Assembly (NCBI RefSeq): GCF_039539485.1
Contig: NZ_BAABDF010000007.1
Location: 1,178,001 to 1,242,000, forward strand
DNA length: 64,000 bases
Reading direction: 5' to 3'
Source of the DNA: Celeribacter arenosi
GTDB taxonomy: Bacteria; Pseudomonadota; Alphaproteobacteria; Rhodobacterales; Rhodobacteraceae
Shown in pieces: positions 32,470-40,799 of the stretch (the first letter of the stretch is position 1; the number at the start of each line of letters is the position of its first letter). Under the pieces are notes generated by a model that saw only the letters and a program-made list of their open reading frames with translations, did no database searches and was not told the origin of the DNA. Position numbers and translations under genes: made by a program.

Positions 32470-32672
32470 GAGACAGCGTTATCAGGGCATCTTGTAACGA
32501 CTACATGACGCGCGATGGCGCCAATAGATGCATTTCTCCCACACCAATTCATGAAACAAAAGTTTCGCATTCCGCTAAAATGCAACCTGAAATAGAAAAA
32601 GGTCTTGCAGGAACCAACCTTTAGACGTTTGCTAGATACTACGTCGCACCCCAATTCGGAGAAATTGCGTCA

Positions 32673-33101
32673 ATGGGAAGACCACTTGATATTTTGCTTG
32701 CCGATAGCGCCGTTCGGCGCGGCGATGCTCAGGACGGTAGCACCGGGTTGATCATTGTTGTCGGTGACGCCGCACATCTGTCGGTGTTAAAGCAACATTT
32801 TCCAGAGCAGACGAGTGTATTCTTTGCAGAGTTTTCCGACCTGTCACGCGAGATTCTGCGCGCGATTTCACCCGAAGTCGTTGTCGGCCCCCTGTTTTGC
32901 GACGGGTTTGACTGCTTCGATCTCGCGCGGCTTTTGACGGAAAGCGAATTTAGTGGCGCATTTCGTGTGTTTGGCGAATGCCTGCCCCGCCCGCAAATTG
33001 TCTCCCGCGAAATCAAACAAAGTTTCCCGAGCCTCGATGCAGCGGTTGTGTCCTACGACCCACCGTCCTGCGAACCCACGGAGCCGCAGGTCCTTCACTG
33101 A
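32673..33101 (+). CDS. Conserved hypothetical protein, response-regulator-like fold possible
   Basis: A 142-residue soluble protein (MGRPLDILLADSAVRRGD). It shows alternating beta/alpha segments (GLIIVVGDAAHLSVLKQHF, EVVVGPLFCDGFDCFDLARLL, GAFRVFGECLPRPQIVSREI) that resemble a receiver-like fold, but the acidic phospho-acceptor pocket is not evident. No family was recognised. It is transcribed away from phoR and convergent with the carbonic anhydrase-like gene. Coding frame, codon use and length support a real gene. Confidence 0.6.
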   Translation: MGRPLDILLADSAVRRGDAQDGSTGLIIVVGDAAHLSVLKQHFPEQTSVFFAEFSDLSREILRAISPEVVVGPLFCDGFDCFDLARLLTESEFSGAFRVFGECLPRPQIVSREIKQSFPSLDAAVVSYDPPSCEPTEPQVLH

Positions 33102-33113
33102 TCTGTAATGTCA

Positions 33114-33641
33114 CTAGATCGGTTGTAACCCATCGCGAAACCGCCGCGCGTTTTCCTGATAGTGGCGCGCGGAGGCCTTGAGGCCCGCAATCTGTTGTTC
33201 AGTGAGCATGCGGACCGGTTTTCCCGGAGCGCCCATCACGAGGCTACCGTCGGGGATGACCTTGCCTTCCGTGATCAACGCCCCTGCCCCGATCAGACAG
33301 TTCGATCCGATTACGGCACCATTCAACACCGTGGCGCCCATACCGATGAGGCTGTTTTCCCCGATGCTACAGCCGTGCAGCATCGCCTTATGCCCCACAG
33401 TGCATCCCTGACCAATCGTTAGCGGGTAACCCATGTCGGTGTGCAACACGCAGTTTTCCTGAATGTTTGTCCCGTCACCGACGACAATCGCCTCGTTATC
33501 CCCACGCAACGTCGCGCCGAACCAGATCGACGTTCCCGCGCCCAAGATGACTTTGCCAATCACATTGGCATCCGGTGCCACCCAATAATCCCCGTTTTCA
33601 GGCAGCACAGGTGCGTGATCCTCAAGCGTGTAGAGAGTCAT
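33114..33641 (-). CDS. Gamma-carbonic-anhydrase family hexapeptide protein
   Basis: A 175-residue left-handed beta-helix protein built of hexapeptide repeats (ANVIGKVILGAGTSIWFGAT, NIQENCVLHTDMGYPLTIGQ). Metal ligands of the gamma-class are present as His in VLHTD, GHKAMLHG. Members may be carbonic anhydrases or acyltransferase-like scaffolds; activity is often not shown. The gene's start overlaps the gmk stop by four bases (ATGA). Confidence 0.87.
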   Translation of the reverse strand: MTLYTLEDHAPVLPENGDYWVAPDANVIGKVILGAGTSIWFGATLRGDNEAIVVGDGTNIQENCVLHTDMGYPLTIGQGCTVGHKAMLHGCSIGENSLIGMGATVLNGAVIGSNCLIGAGALITEGKVIPDGSLVMGAPGKPVRMLTEQQIAGLKASARHYQENARRFRDGLQPI

Positions 33642-34288
33642 GACTGTTCCTCATCATTGAATTCGGCCTGAAGCCCACGCACAAAATCCGTCAGGCCGGG
33701 CTGTTGCTTCAGGCGCAGTCTTTCGGCCGATACGATGGTCTTGAGCCGCTCGAAACTTGTGTCGAGATCGTCATTGACGAGCACATAGTCGTAGCCATCC
33801 CAATGGCTAATCTCATCCCAGCTCTTCTTCATCCGGCCTGCAATGATCTCGTCACTGTCTTGACCACGGCTAATAAGACGGCGGCGCAGTTCGGCAATGG
33901 AGGGTGGCAGCACGAAAATCGACAGAACGTGGTCCTGCAAAGAGGAGTTCGCGATTTGCTGGGCACCTTGCCAGTCAACGTCGAACAACACATCCCGGCC
34001 CTCTTCGATCGCATCGCGCACCGGACCCGAGGGAGACCCATAGTAGTTCCCGAACACCAGCGCGTGCTCGAGCATCTCACCCGCGCTCACCATTCCCTTA
34101 AATCCGGCCTCATCGGTGAAATGATAGTGGACACCATCTTCTTCCCCTGCCCTCGGGGCACGCGTCGTGGCGGAAACTGAGAAGGAGAGCGATTCATCCC
34201 ATTCCATCAGTCGCCGCGCGAGTGTGGTTTTACCAGCACCCGAAGGCGAAGAGAGAATGATGAGAAGGCCACGGCGGTCTGCGGACAT
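33638..34288 (-). CDS. gmk: Guanylate kinase
   Basis: A 216-residue P-loop kinase with LLIILSSPSGAGKTTLARR at the N-terminus, the GMP-binding VSATTRAPRAGEEDGVHYHF and FDVDWQGAQQI. It makes GDP from GMP. The ATG at 34288 is preferred because GGAG lies 6 bases upstream; a second ATG 12 bases further up (MEPT) overlaps that site. It is coupled to the carbonic anhydrase-like gene by an ATGA overlap. The yicC gene that often precedes gmk is not present. Confidence 0.96.
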   Translation of the reverse strand: MSADRRGLLIILSSPSGAGKTTLARRLMEWDESLSFSVSATTRAPRAGEEDGVHYHFTDEAGFKGMVSAGEMLEHALVFGNYYGSPSGPVRDAIEEGRDVLFDVDWQGAQQIANSSLQDHVLSIFVLPPSIAELRRRLISRGQDSDEIIAGRMKKSWDEISHWDGYDYVLVNDDLDTSFERLKTIVSAERLRLKQQPGLTDFVRGLQAEFNDEEQS

Positions 34289-34971
34289 GGTTGGCTCCAT
34301 ATTGGCGGGCGCATGCGCCCTGTCGGATCGTTTCCTTCGTATAGAACCCTGTGGACATCAATGGAACCGCCATTGGGTTTGGCCCCACGGTATGCCTATT
34401 CGCCGCGAAACCGCCCCGATGTTCCTGCTATGCTCCTTCTACTCACAAAGATTCACGCGCCACGCCACGTGCGGAGGACTTTTGTCGGCCTCATTTGCCT
34501 GCCTCAATTGCATGGTGAATTGACGTGAATTTTGTCGAGAATGTGGCCAACCCGATGGCGGACCCTCTGATTCCACCACAACTAAAAGCGGTTTGAGTCG
34601 CTTTTAATACCCCATAAGATGAGTGCCCCCGACCGGCTAACGCCGCTCGAATAGAGTGTGGTCGCTCCCGACCAATCTGCCCTCTGAGTGGTTTTATTAA
34701 AGGATTTTAGCACCTTAAAGGGCACCCAGAAATGCGGGCATCACAGCATCGAAGGTCAAACCCAAGCCTGAGACCTGCGCGCGTTAACCATCTGTTAGGA
34801 AATCTTACAAATTTGGGCGAACTCGTGGCATATTGGTGCCTGTCGACGTTGGGGGCAACGGGACGACAAATGCCAACGGCAAATTCGTGCCAATTCGGCA
34901 TGCGGATATCGAGAGTGCGCGACTTTACCGCCACCTCGTGGTAAAGAAGTGCAAGGACAGAGGTTCAGGCC
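34289..34971. other. 683-base gene-poor region between gmk and the PAS_5 gene
   Basis: No convincing gene was found on either strand in this unusually long gap. Visible structures are a perfect 8-bp hairpin TAAAAGCG (34583-34590) / CGCTTTTA (34599-34606), a CtrA-like box at 34784-34798 and a 7-bp hairpin CTTTACC (34923-34929) / GGTAAAG (34940-34946) just upstream of the PAS_5 gene. The left half is GC-rich without pattern. Confidence 0.5.
34784..34798 (+). promoter_or_regulatory. CtrA-like box
   Basis: TTAA-CCATCTG-TTAG matches the CtrA consensus TTAA-N7-TTAA in seven of eight positions, and its first half is the extended TTAACC. It is about 175 bases upstream of the PAS_5 gene, far for direct control of that start. 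Confidence 0.3.
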
Positions 34972-35679
34972 ATGAAGATTGAATATATGAGCGGATCCAA
35001 CGTCGTATCCCTCCTGCCCCGTAAACAAGACATGCTGTTTCCTGCACTTAAAACTGTGGAAGCCTATTGGGACGGTCTGCGCAATGGCCGCGTCGTTCCC
35101 GCACGTGCCGATATCGACCCGCGCGGCATGCAAAACGCGCTGGAATATGCATTCATTCTGGAACGTATCGCACCGGGCGTGGCGCGTTTTCGTCTGTCGG
35201 GCATGCATTTGACGGATCTGATGGGCATGGAAGTCCGCGGAATGCCCCTAACGGCGATGTTTGTCCCCGAGGCCCGCGCAGAAGTTGGCGCGGCGCTGGA
35301 GGCGGTCTTTGACACGCCTCAGGTCACTACAATCAACATTCGTGCCGAACGTGGAATTGGCCGCGGCGCGATGGACGGTCAGCTTTTGCTCTGCCCGTTG
35401 AAATCCGATCTCGGCGACGTGAACCGTGTCCTTGGCTGCCTGCAGACCAAAGGCGGAATTGGCCGCCAACCACGCCGGTTTGATGTAGTAGATTGTACTG
35501 TGCGCAACCTTCTTCTGGACCCGAGCGAAGATACAAAACCCGCCCGTCCCGATCCGGTGGCCGCAGGGTTTGCAGAATCCCACAAAGCCTTTTCGCCGAA
35601 ATCGACAGGCCACATCGTGCGTCCGGATCGCCCTGTGAGCAAACCAGTGCTCCGGTTGATTTCCGACAACGACGATTGA
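34972..35679 (+). CDS. PAS_5 domain protein
   Basis: A 235-residue protein. Residues about 20-165 match the PAS_5 (PF07310) pattern of alphaproteobacteria: TVEAYWDGLRNGRVVPARAD, DPRGMQNALEYAFILERIAP, ARFRLSGMHLTDLMGMEVRG. The C-terminal 70 residues are Pro/Arg/Lys-rich and probably disordered. PAS_5 proteins have no known role; they may bind a small ligand. GAGG lies 9 bases upstream of the ATG; MSGS 15 bases downstream is an alternative. It is a single-gene unit ending in a terminator. Confidence 0.8.
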   Translation: MKIEYMSGSNVVSLLPRKQDMLFPALKTVEAYWDGLRNGRVVPARADIDPRGMQNALEYAFILERIAPGVARFRLSGMHLTDLMGMEVRGMPLTAMFVPEARAEVGAALEAVFDTPQVTTINIRAERGIGRGAMDGQLLLCPLKSDLGDVNRVLGCLQTKGGIGRQPRRFDVVDCTVRNLLLDPSEDTKPARPDPVAAGFAESHKAFSPKSTGHIVRPDRPVSKPVLRLISDNDD

Positions 35680-35721
35680 TCACCAGCGCCTGCGAACACG
35701 GCGACAGCGTGCGACAAAAAA

Positions 35722-35747
35722 GGCCGGACAACACGTCCGGCCCTTTT
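35722..35747 (+). terminator. Terminator between the PAS_5 gene and the DAHP synthase gene
   Basis: The 8-bp stem GGCCGGAC / GTCCGGCC with loop AACAC is preceded by AAAAAA and followed by CTTTT, so it can serve both converging genes. Confidence 0.82.
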
Positions 35748-35765
35748 CAATTCTCGTAAGAGGTC

Positions 35766-37136
35766 TTAGGCGCTCGCCGCCATCGCCCCGCCTTCGCGGG
35801 TTTTCTGCAGCTCTTCCGCCACGAGGAATGCCAATTCCAACGATTGGCTGGCGTTAAGGCGGGGGTCACAGGCCGTGTGATAGCGATCGGACAGATCCTC
35901 GTCCGACAGCGCATGAAGACCACCGGTGCATTCGGTCACGTCTTTGCCGGTCATTTCGAAATGCACGCCACCCGGGATTGTGCCTTCGGCACGGTGAATG
36001 GCGAAAAAGTCCTGAACTTCCGACAAGATCGAGTCAAAGGGACGGGTTTTATAGCCGGTCGACGATTTGATAACGTTGCCATGCATCGGGTCGCAGGACC
36101 AAACGACGTTTGCTCCTTCGCTGCGCACAGTTTCAATCAAACGTGGCAGGTGATCACCAACTTTACCCGCACCGAAACGCGCGATGAGCGTCAGACGCCC
36201 CGCTTCGTTTTGGGGGTTCAGCTTTGCCATAAGAACTTTGAGGTCCTCTGCCGTCGTAGTCGGGCCGCATTTCAAACCAATCGGGTTTGCGACACCACGA
36301 CAGTATTCGACATGGGCACCGTCAGGCTGACGGGTCCGGTCGCCGATCCAGATCATGTGACCAGAGCCCGCAATTGTTGCACCCGAGGTGCTATCGACCC
36401 GTGTCAGCGCCTCTTCATATTCGAGGAGCAGCGCCTCATGAGAGGTGTAGAAATCAACTGTGGCCAGATCGGAATTGCTTGCCGCGGTCATGCCTGCCGC
36501 CGACATAAAGTCGAGCGTATCCTGAATACGGTTGGCCATATCGCGGTATTTTTCCGCCTCATCCGCCTCGGTGAACCCCAATGTCCAAGCGTGAACCCGG
36601 TGAACATCGGCAAAGCCGCCTTTGGAAAAGGCGCGCAGCAGGTTCAGGGACGCCGCCGCTTGGGTATAGGCCTGCAGCATCCGGTTCGGATCGGGAATCC
36701 GAGCTTCCGGCGTGAATTCAAATCCGTTGATGATATCACCACGGTAGGACGGAAGCTCCACGCCACCCACAACTTCAGAGGGAGCAGAACGCGGTTTGGC
36801 GAATTGACCGGCCATGCGACCAACCTTGATCACGGGAACCTTGGCACCGAACGTCAACACCATCGCCATCTGCAACATGACCTTGAACGTGTCACGGATG
36901 GTGTCAGCCCCAAACTCGGAAAAACTCTCGGCGCAATCGCCGCCCTGCAACAGGAAGGCTTCGCCGCGGGACGCTTTGGCCAGCTGCGACTTCAACGTGC
37001 GGACTTCACCGGCAAAAACCAGCGGCGGATATTTTGCAAGCTGCGTCTCGGCGGCATTCAGAGCCACCTCGTCCGTATAATCGGGCATTTGCACCCGTGG
37101 CTTGTTGCGCCAGCTTGATTTTACCCACTCCGTCAT
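35766..37136 (-). CDS. Class II 3-deoxy-7-phosphoheptulonate (DAHP) synthase
   Basis: A 456-residue class II (plant and mycobacterial type) enzyme catalysing the first step of the shikimate pathway from phosphoenolpyruvate and erythrose 4-phosphate. Signatures: EVRTLKSQLAKASRGEAFLL, GGDCAESF, KVGRMAGQFAKPRS, NPIGLKCGPTT and WSCDPMHGNV. The ATG at 37136 (MTEWVKSSW) is preferred with GGAGAGAG upstream; the in-frame ATG 24 bases up lacks one. Class II enzymes are not related in sequence to AroF/G/H of E. coli. A 6-bp hairpin lies just upstream of the ribosome site (37164-37179). Confidence 0.95.
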   Translation of the reverse strand: MTEWVKSSWRNKPRVQMPDYTDEVALNAAETQLAKYPPLVFAGEVRTLKSQLAKASRGEAFLLQGGDCAESFSEFGADTIRDTFKVMLQMAMVLTFGAKVPVIKVGRMAGQFAKPRSAPSEVVGGVELPSYRGDIINGFEFTPEARIPDPNRMLQAYTQAAASLNLLRAFSKGGFADVHRVHAWTLGFTEADEAEKYRDMANRIQDTLDFMSAAGMTAASNSDLATVDFYTSHEALLLEYEEALTRVDSTSGATIAGSGHMIWIGDRTRQPDGAHVEYCRGVANPIGLKCGPTTTAEDLKVLMAKLNPQNEAGRLTLIARFGAGKVGDHLPRLIETVRSEGANVVWSCDPMHGNVIKSSTGYKTRPFDSILSEVQDFFAIHRAEGTIPGGVHFEMTGKDVTECTGGLHALSDEDLSDRYHTACDPRLNASQSLELAFLVAEELQKTREGGAMAASA

Positions 37137-37580
37137 GATCTCTCTCCGGTCCTGATACATGCCACCCCGCAGGCGGGGTTAATTGGCGGGTTATAGGCGG
37201 CAGAGGACATATAGAAAACCCAAAACTTATCACCTGCGCTTTGGAAATGGGCCAACTCTGGCGCCATTTTGACCCGTATATAAGGCATCGCGCCGACATC
37301 GCGCAGACAAAGGTGCGCCCGGACATGCAATTGACCGGCCGCGAATCCGCAAACCCCGGGTCGGATACACAGGGCATTTGCCCCGGCTCTCGCGCGCGCG
37401 AGTTCAACCATTTGCCACAACCAACGCGCATACCAGACCGCCTGCCCTAAGGTCACATGCCGTTTTTTTAACGTTTCGGGCGTTCTGGGAGAACTTTCTC
37501 CCGATGGCCTCTCTTTTCAATCCGAAAACGCGCGTCTAGGCTGCGCGCCAGGATACGATCCAAACAGGGAGTTAAAAATA
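37137..37580. other. 444-base divergent region, DAHP synthase / ABC transporter
   Basis: No gene is supported here. Two hairpins are visible: ACCCCG-CAGG-CGGGGT (37164-37179), close to the DAHP synthase start, and GGGAGA-ACTT-TCTCCC (37487-37502), about 80 bases before the binding-protein gene. A T-rich run at 37463-37469 follows the CACATGCCG block. Promoters for both directions must lie in this region. Confidence 0.4.
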
Positions 37581-38765
37581 ATGAAAAAGCTGCTTCTGGC
37601 TACCACGGCTGCGACACTCGTCTCCGGCGCTGCCATTGCTGAAGAAATCAAGATCGGCGTCATGCTGGGCTTTACCGGCCCTGCCGAATCTCTCGCACCC
37701 GACATGTTCGCTGGTGCCAAAACCGCACTCATGGAAGCGTCCGCATCCGGCCTTTTCCTTGATGGCACCACAATCGACGTCATCCAGGGCGACAGTACCT
37801 GCATCGACGCCGCTGTCTCCACAGCTGTGGCCGAACGCTTTATTACCGCTGATGGCGTTTCCGGCATCATCGGTGCGCTTTGTTCCGGCGCCACGATTGC
37901 GGCACTCCAAAACGTTGCTGTGCCAAACGGCATGGTCATGATTTCCCCGTCGGCAACTTCGCCAGCCCTCACCACCATCGAAGACAACGGCCTGTTCTTC
38001 CGCGCATCCCCATCTGACGCGCGTCAAGGTCAGGTGATGTCGGAATCGCTGCTCGAAAAAGGCATCAAATCCGTTGCCGTGACCTACACCAACAACGACT
38101 ACGGCAAAGGTCTGGCTGATGCGTTCCAAGGCTCCTTCGAGGCCATGGGCGGTGAAGTGACGATCAACATCGCGCACGAAGACGGCAAGGCCGACTACTC
38201 TTCGGAAGTTGGATCCCTCGCATCCGCTGGCGGTGACGTCCTCGTGGTTGTCGGCTACCTCGACCAAGGCGGCCCGGGTATCATTCGCGCAGCTCTCGAC
38301 ACCGGCGCATTCGATAAATTCCACCTCCCGGACGCGATGATCGGTCAAACGATCGAAGACCGTTTTGGTGCGGAAATCGAAGGTTCCACCGGTCAGGTTC
38401 CCGGTTCCGACAGCGAAGGTGGCGAAATGCTCGTCGCAATCGGTGAAGCCAATGGCTACAACGGCACCGCACCCTACGCACCTGAATCCTATGACGCAGG
38501 CGCATTGATGGTTCTCGCCATGCAGGCCGCAGGTTCCACCGATCCGCAGGTCTACAAAGACTTCGTCTACTCGGTCGCAAACGCCCCTGGCGAGCTGATC
38601 ATGCCCGGTGAAATCGGCAAAGCTCTGGAAATTCTCGCAGCCGGCGGTGACGTCGACTACGTCGGTGGTTCGGCAGTCGAGTTGATCGAGCCCGGTGAAG
38701 CCGCTGGTTCCTACCGTGAAATCGTTGTCAAAGACGGCAAGATCACCACGGTTGGCTACCGCTAA
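37581..38765 (+). CDS. Branched-chain amino acid-type ABC transporter substrate-binding protein
   Basis: A 394-residue periplasmic protein with signal peptide (MKKLLLATTAATLVSGAAIA) and the Peripla_BP_6 (LivJ/AmiC) fold starting EEIKIGVMLGFTGPAESLAP. The ligand residues cannot be read from sequence alone; members bind amino acids, amides, urea and aromatic acids. It leads a seven-gene operon: binding protein, two ATPases, a small exported protein, two permeases and a MobA-like transferase. A 9-bp hairpin follows the gene, as often seen after highly expressed binding-protein genes. Confidence 0.9.
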   Translation: MKKLLLATTAATLVSGAAIAEEIKIGVMLGFTGPAESLAPDMFAGAKTALMEASASGLFLDGTTIDVIQGDSTCIDAAVSTAVAERFITADGVSGIIGALCSGATIAALQNVAVPNGMVMISPSATSPALTTIEDNGLFFRASPSDARQGQVMSESLLEKGIKSVAVTYTNNDYGKGLADAFQGSFEAMGGEVTINIAHEDGKADYSSEVGSLASAGGDVLVVVGYLDQGGPGIIRAALDTGAFDKFHLPDAMIGQTIEDRFGAEIEGSTGQVPGSDSEGGEMLVAIGEANGYNGTAPYAPESYDAGALMVLAMQAAGSTDPQVYKDFVYSVANAPGELIMPGEIGKALEILAAGGDVDYVGGSAVELIEPGEAAGSYREIVVKDGKITTVGYR

Positions 38766-38782
38766 GCTTTAAACACATTGTA

Positions 38783-38808
38783 ACCGGCGCGGCATTCGTC
38801 GCGCCGGT
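38783..38808 (+). promoter_or_regulatory. Hairpin after the binding-protein gene
   Basis: ACCGGCGCG (38783-38791) pairs with CGCGCCGGT (38800-38808) around an 8-base loop, 18 bases after the binding-protein stop and 72 bases before the first ATPase gene. It lacks a strong T-run and may cause partial termination or protect the upstream mRNA. Confidence 0.6.
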
Positions 38809-38880
38809 CTGCATTTTCAACGACAAAAAATGGCCGCCCCCTAAGTTTGGGTACGTGGCGGGACAAAAAGGGGTGAAGCT

Positions 38881-39669
38881 ATGATCGAAGTGCGTGATTT
38901 GCACATGCATTTCGGCGGTTTCCGCGCGGTGGACGGGGCAAGCCTGACCATCGAAAAGGGATCGATCACAGGGTTGATCGGACCGAACGGGGCGGGAAAA
39001 ACGTCGCTTTTCAACTGTATCGCAGGGGTTCTTACCCCAACCAGCGGACAGGTTATGTTCGACGGCACGGACATCACCGGCCTTAAACCACATGAACTGT
39101 TTCATATGGGTCTATTGCGCACCTTCCAGATTGCGCATGAGTTTTCCACCATGACCGTTCGCGAAAACCTGATGATGGTCCCCTCGGACCAATCCGGTGA
39201 GACGCTTTGGAACGCATGGTTCGGGCGCAAACAGATTGCCCTCGAAGAACGCGCTTTGGCGAAGAAAGCCGACGAAGTTCTTGAATTCCTTACGATTACA
39301 CATATCGCCGACGAGAAAGCCGGCAATATTTCGGGCGGTCAAAAGAAGCTGCTCGAACTTGGCCGTACCATGATGGTCGACGCGAAAATGGTCTTCCTCG
39401 ACGAGGTCGGCGCAGGTGTGAACCGCACCCTGCTCTACACCATTGGCGATGCGATCAAACGCCTGAACGAAGAGCGCGGGTACACCTTCTGCATGATCGA
39501 ACACGACATGGATTTCATCAAACAGCTCTGCGATCCGGTGATTGTCATGGCAGAGGGCAAAGTCCTCGCCGAAGGCGGTGCCAGCGAAATCATGAAGAAC
39601 GAACAGGTGATCGAGGCCTATTTGGGCACCGGTTTGAAAAACAAACCCAAAAAGGAGACCGCGCAATGA
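38881..39669 (+). CDS. livG: ABC transporter ATP-binding protein (LivG type)
   Basis: A 262-residue ATPase of the LivG subfamily: Walker A GPNGAGKTS, signature NISGGQKKLLELGR, H-loop CMIEHDMDFI. The Walker B/D-loop region reads VFLDEVGAGVNRTLL, with Val where nearly all relatives have Pro (LDEP). It ends with an ATGA overlap into the second ATPase gene. The symbol denotes subfamily, not substrate. Confidence 0.88.
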   Translation: MIEVRDLHMHFGGFRAVDGASLTIEKGSITGLIGPNGAGKTSLFNCIAGVLTPTSGQVMFDGTDITGLKPHELFHMGLLRTFQIAHEFSTMTVRENLMMVPSDQSGETLWNAWFGRKQIALEERALAKKADEVLEFLTITHIADEKAGNISGGQKKLLELGRTMMVDAKMVFLDEVGAGVNRTLLYTIGDAIKRLNEERGYTFCMIEHDMDFIKQLCDPVIVMAEGKVLAEGGASEIMKNEQVIEAYLGTGLKNKPKKETAQ

Positions 39670-40373
39670 GTTTCCTTTCAGCCACCCATATGACCGGCGG
39701 CTACGGTGGGGCGGATATTCTGCACGACTGTTCGATCACGGTGGAACGCGGCGAGATTGCCGTGATCGTCGGCCCGAACGGTGCTGGCAAATCCACCGCG
39801 ATGAAGGCGGTATTCGGCATGTTGAACCTGCGCAAAGGGACCGTGACGATTGATGGCGACGACATCACCGCACTGTCGCCTCAGGAACGTGTCCACAAAG
39901 GCATGGGCTTTGTCCCGCAGACCCACAACATTTTCCCGACCATGTCCGTCGAAGAGAATTTGGAAATGGGCGCGTTTACCCGCACCGATGCGGAAATCGC
40001 CGAGACCATGGAACAGGTCTACGAGTTGTTTCCGGCCGTGCGCGAGAAACGTCACCAGAACGCGGGCGAACTATCTGGCGGACAACGTCAACAGGTCGCA
40101 GTTGGACGTGCGCTGATGACGCGACCGAAACTCCTGATGCTCGACGAGCCTACAGCAGGCGTTTCTCCCATCGTGATGGGCGAGTTATTCGACCGCATCA
40201 TCGAGGTTGCCAGATCCGGCATCTCGATCCTGATGGTTGAACAGAACGCGCGCCAAGCTCTTGAAATCGCGGACAAAGGCTATGTCCTCGTGCAAGGACG
40301 CAACGCCTATACGGATACCGGACAGGCGCTTTTGGACGATCCGGACGTGCGCCGCACGTTCTTGGGGGGCTGA
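39666..40373 (+). CDS. livF: ABC transporter ATP-binding protein (LivF type)
   Basis: A 235-residue ATPase: Walker A GPNGAGKST, signature ELSGGQRQQVAVGRAL, Walker B LLMLDEPTAGVSP and H-loop LMVEQNARQAL. It is of the LivF subfamily that pairs with LivG. The start overlaps the upstream stop by four bases. The short exported protein gene begins three bases after its stop. Confidence 0.9.
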   Translation: MSFLSATHMTGGYGGADILHDCSITVERGEIAVIVGPNGAGKSTAMKAVFGMLNLRKGTVTIDGDDITALSPQERVHKGMGFVPQTHNIFPTMSVEENLEMGAFTRTDAEIAETMEQVYELFPAVREKRHQNAGELSGGQRQQVAVGRALMTRPKLLMLDEPTAGVSPIVMGELFDRIIEVARSGISILMVEQNARQALEIADKGYVLVQGRNAYTDTGQALLDDPDVRRTFLGG

Positions 40374-40376
40374 GGT

Positions 40377-40799
40377 ATGGCGACATATAAAACGACCATG
40401 TCGGCCCTTGCCCTAGTCTGCGCAGCGTTCCCCGCGAGTGCCGCGGATGAGGTCCAGAGCCTGCAACAACTGTCGTGCACATTCACGACCGAATGCATCG
40501 ACACCGAGGCCTGCGAGGCCACCGATTATGCAATGTCGGTTGACTACCGAGCGACCCCTGAAGCGGCTGAGATGGACCCATTCACGGTCTTCGTCAGTGA
40601 CTTGTCCGGCGACTTCAAAGCCGCGCCCATCACCGATGGCACTCCCGGCGCCCCGCTGACCGGTTTCGTTGCGTTCAACGGGGACGCAACTCAGCGTCTG
40701 ATGACAATAGCCGACGGACGCGCACGCTATTCGATCCACATGCGTCAGGAAGATATGGCGCTCTACTACGAAGGTTCCTGTGAGGTGACAGAACAATGA
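40377..40799 (+). CDS. Exported protein inside the ABC transporter operon
   Basis: A 140-residue protein with a signal peptide (cleavage likely after AAFPASA) and five cysteines in the mature part (SCTFTTECIDTEACEA and SCEVTEQ), which suggests disulfides in the periplasm. No family is recognised. It lies between livF and livH with ATGA overlap into livH, an unusual place for an unrelated gene, so it probably works with the transporter, perhaps with the binding protein. Confidence 0.65.
   Translation: MATYKTTMSALALVCAAFPASAADEVQSLQQLSCTFTTECIDTEACEATDYAMSVDYRATPEAAEMDPFTVFVSDLSGDFKAAPITDGTPGAPLTGFVAFNGDATQRLMTIADGRARYSIHMRQEDMALYYEGSCEVTEQ

Noticed and set aside
34313..34528. 71-codon frame upstream of gmk
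   Set aside because: Composition is not protein-like, there is no ribosome site, and it lies in the gmk promoter region.
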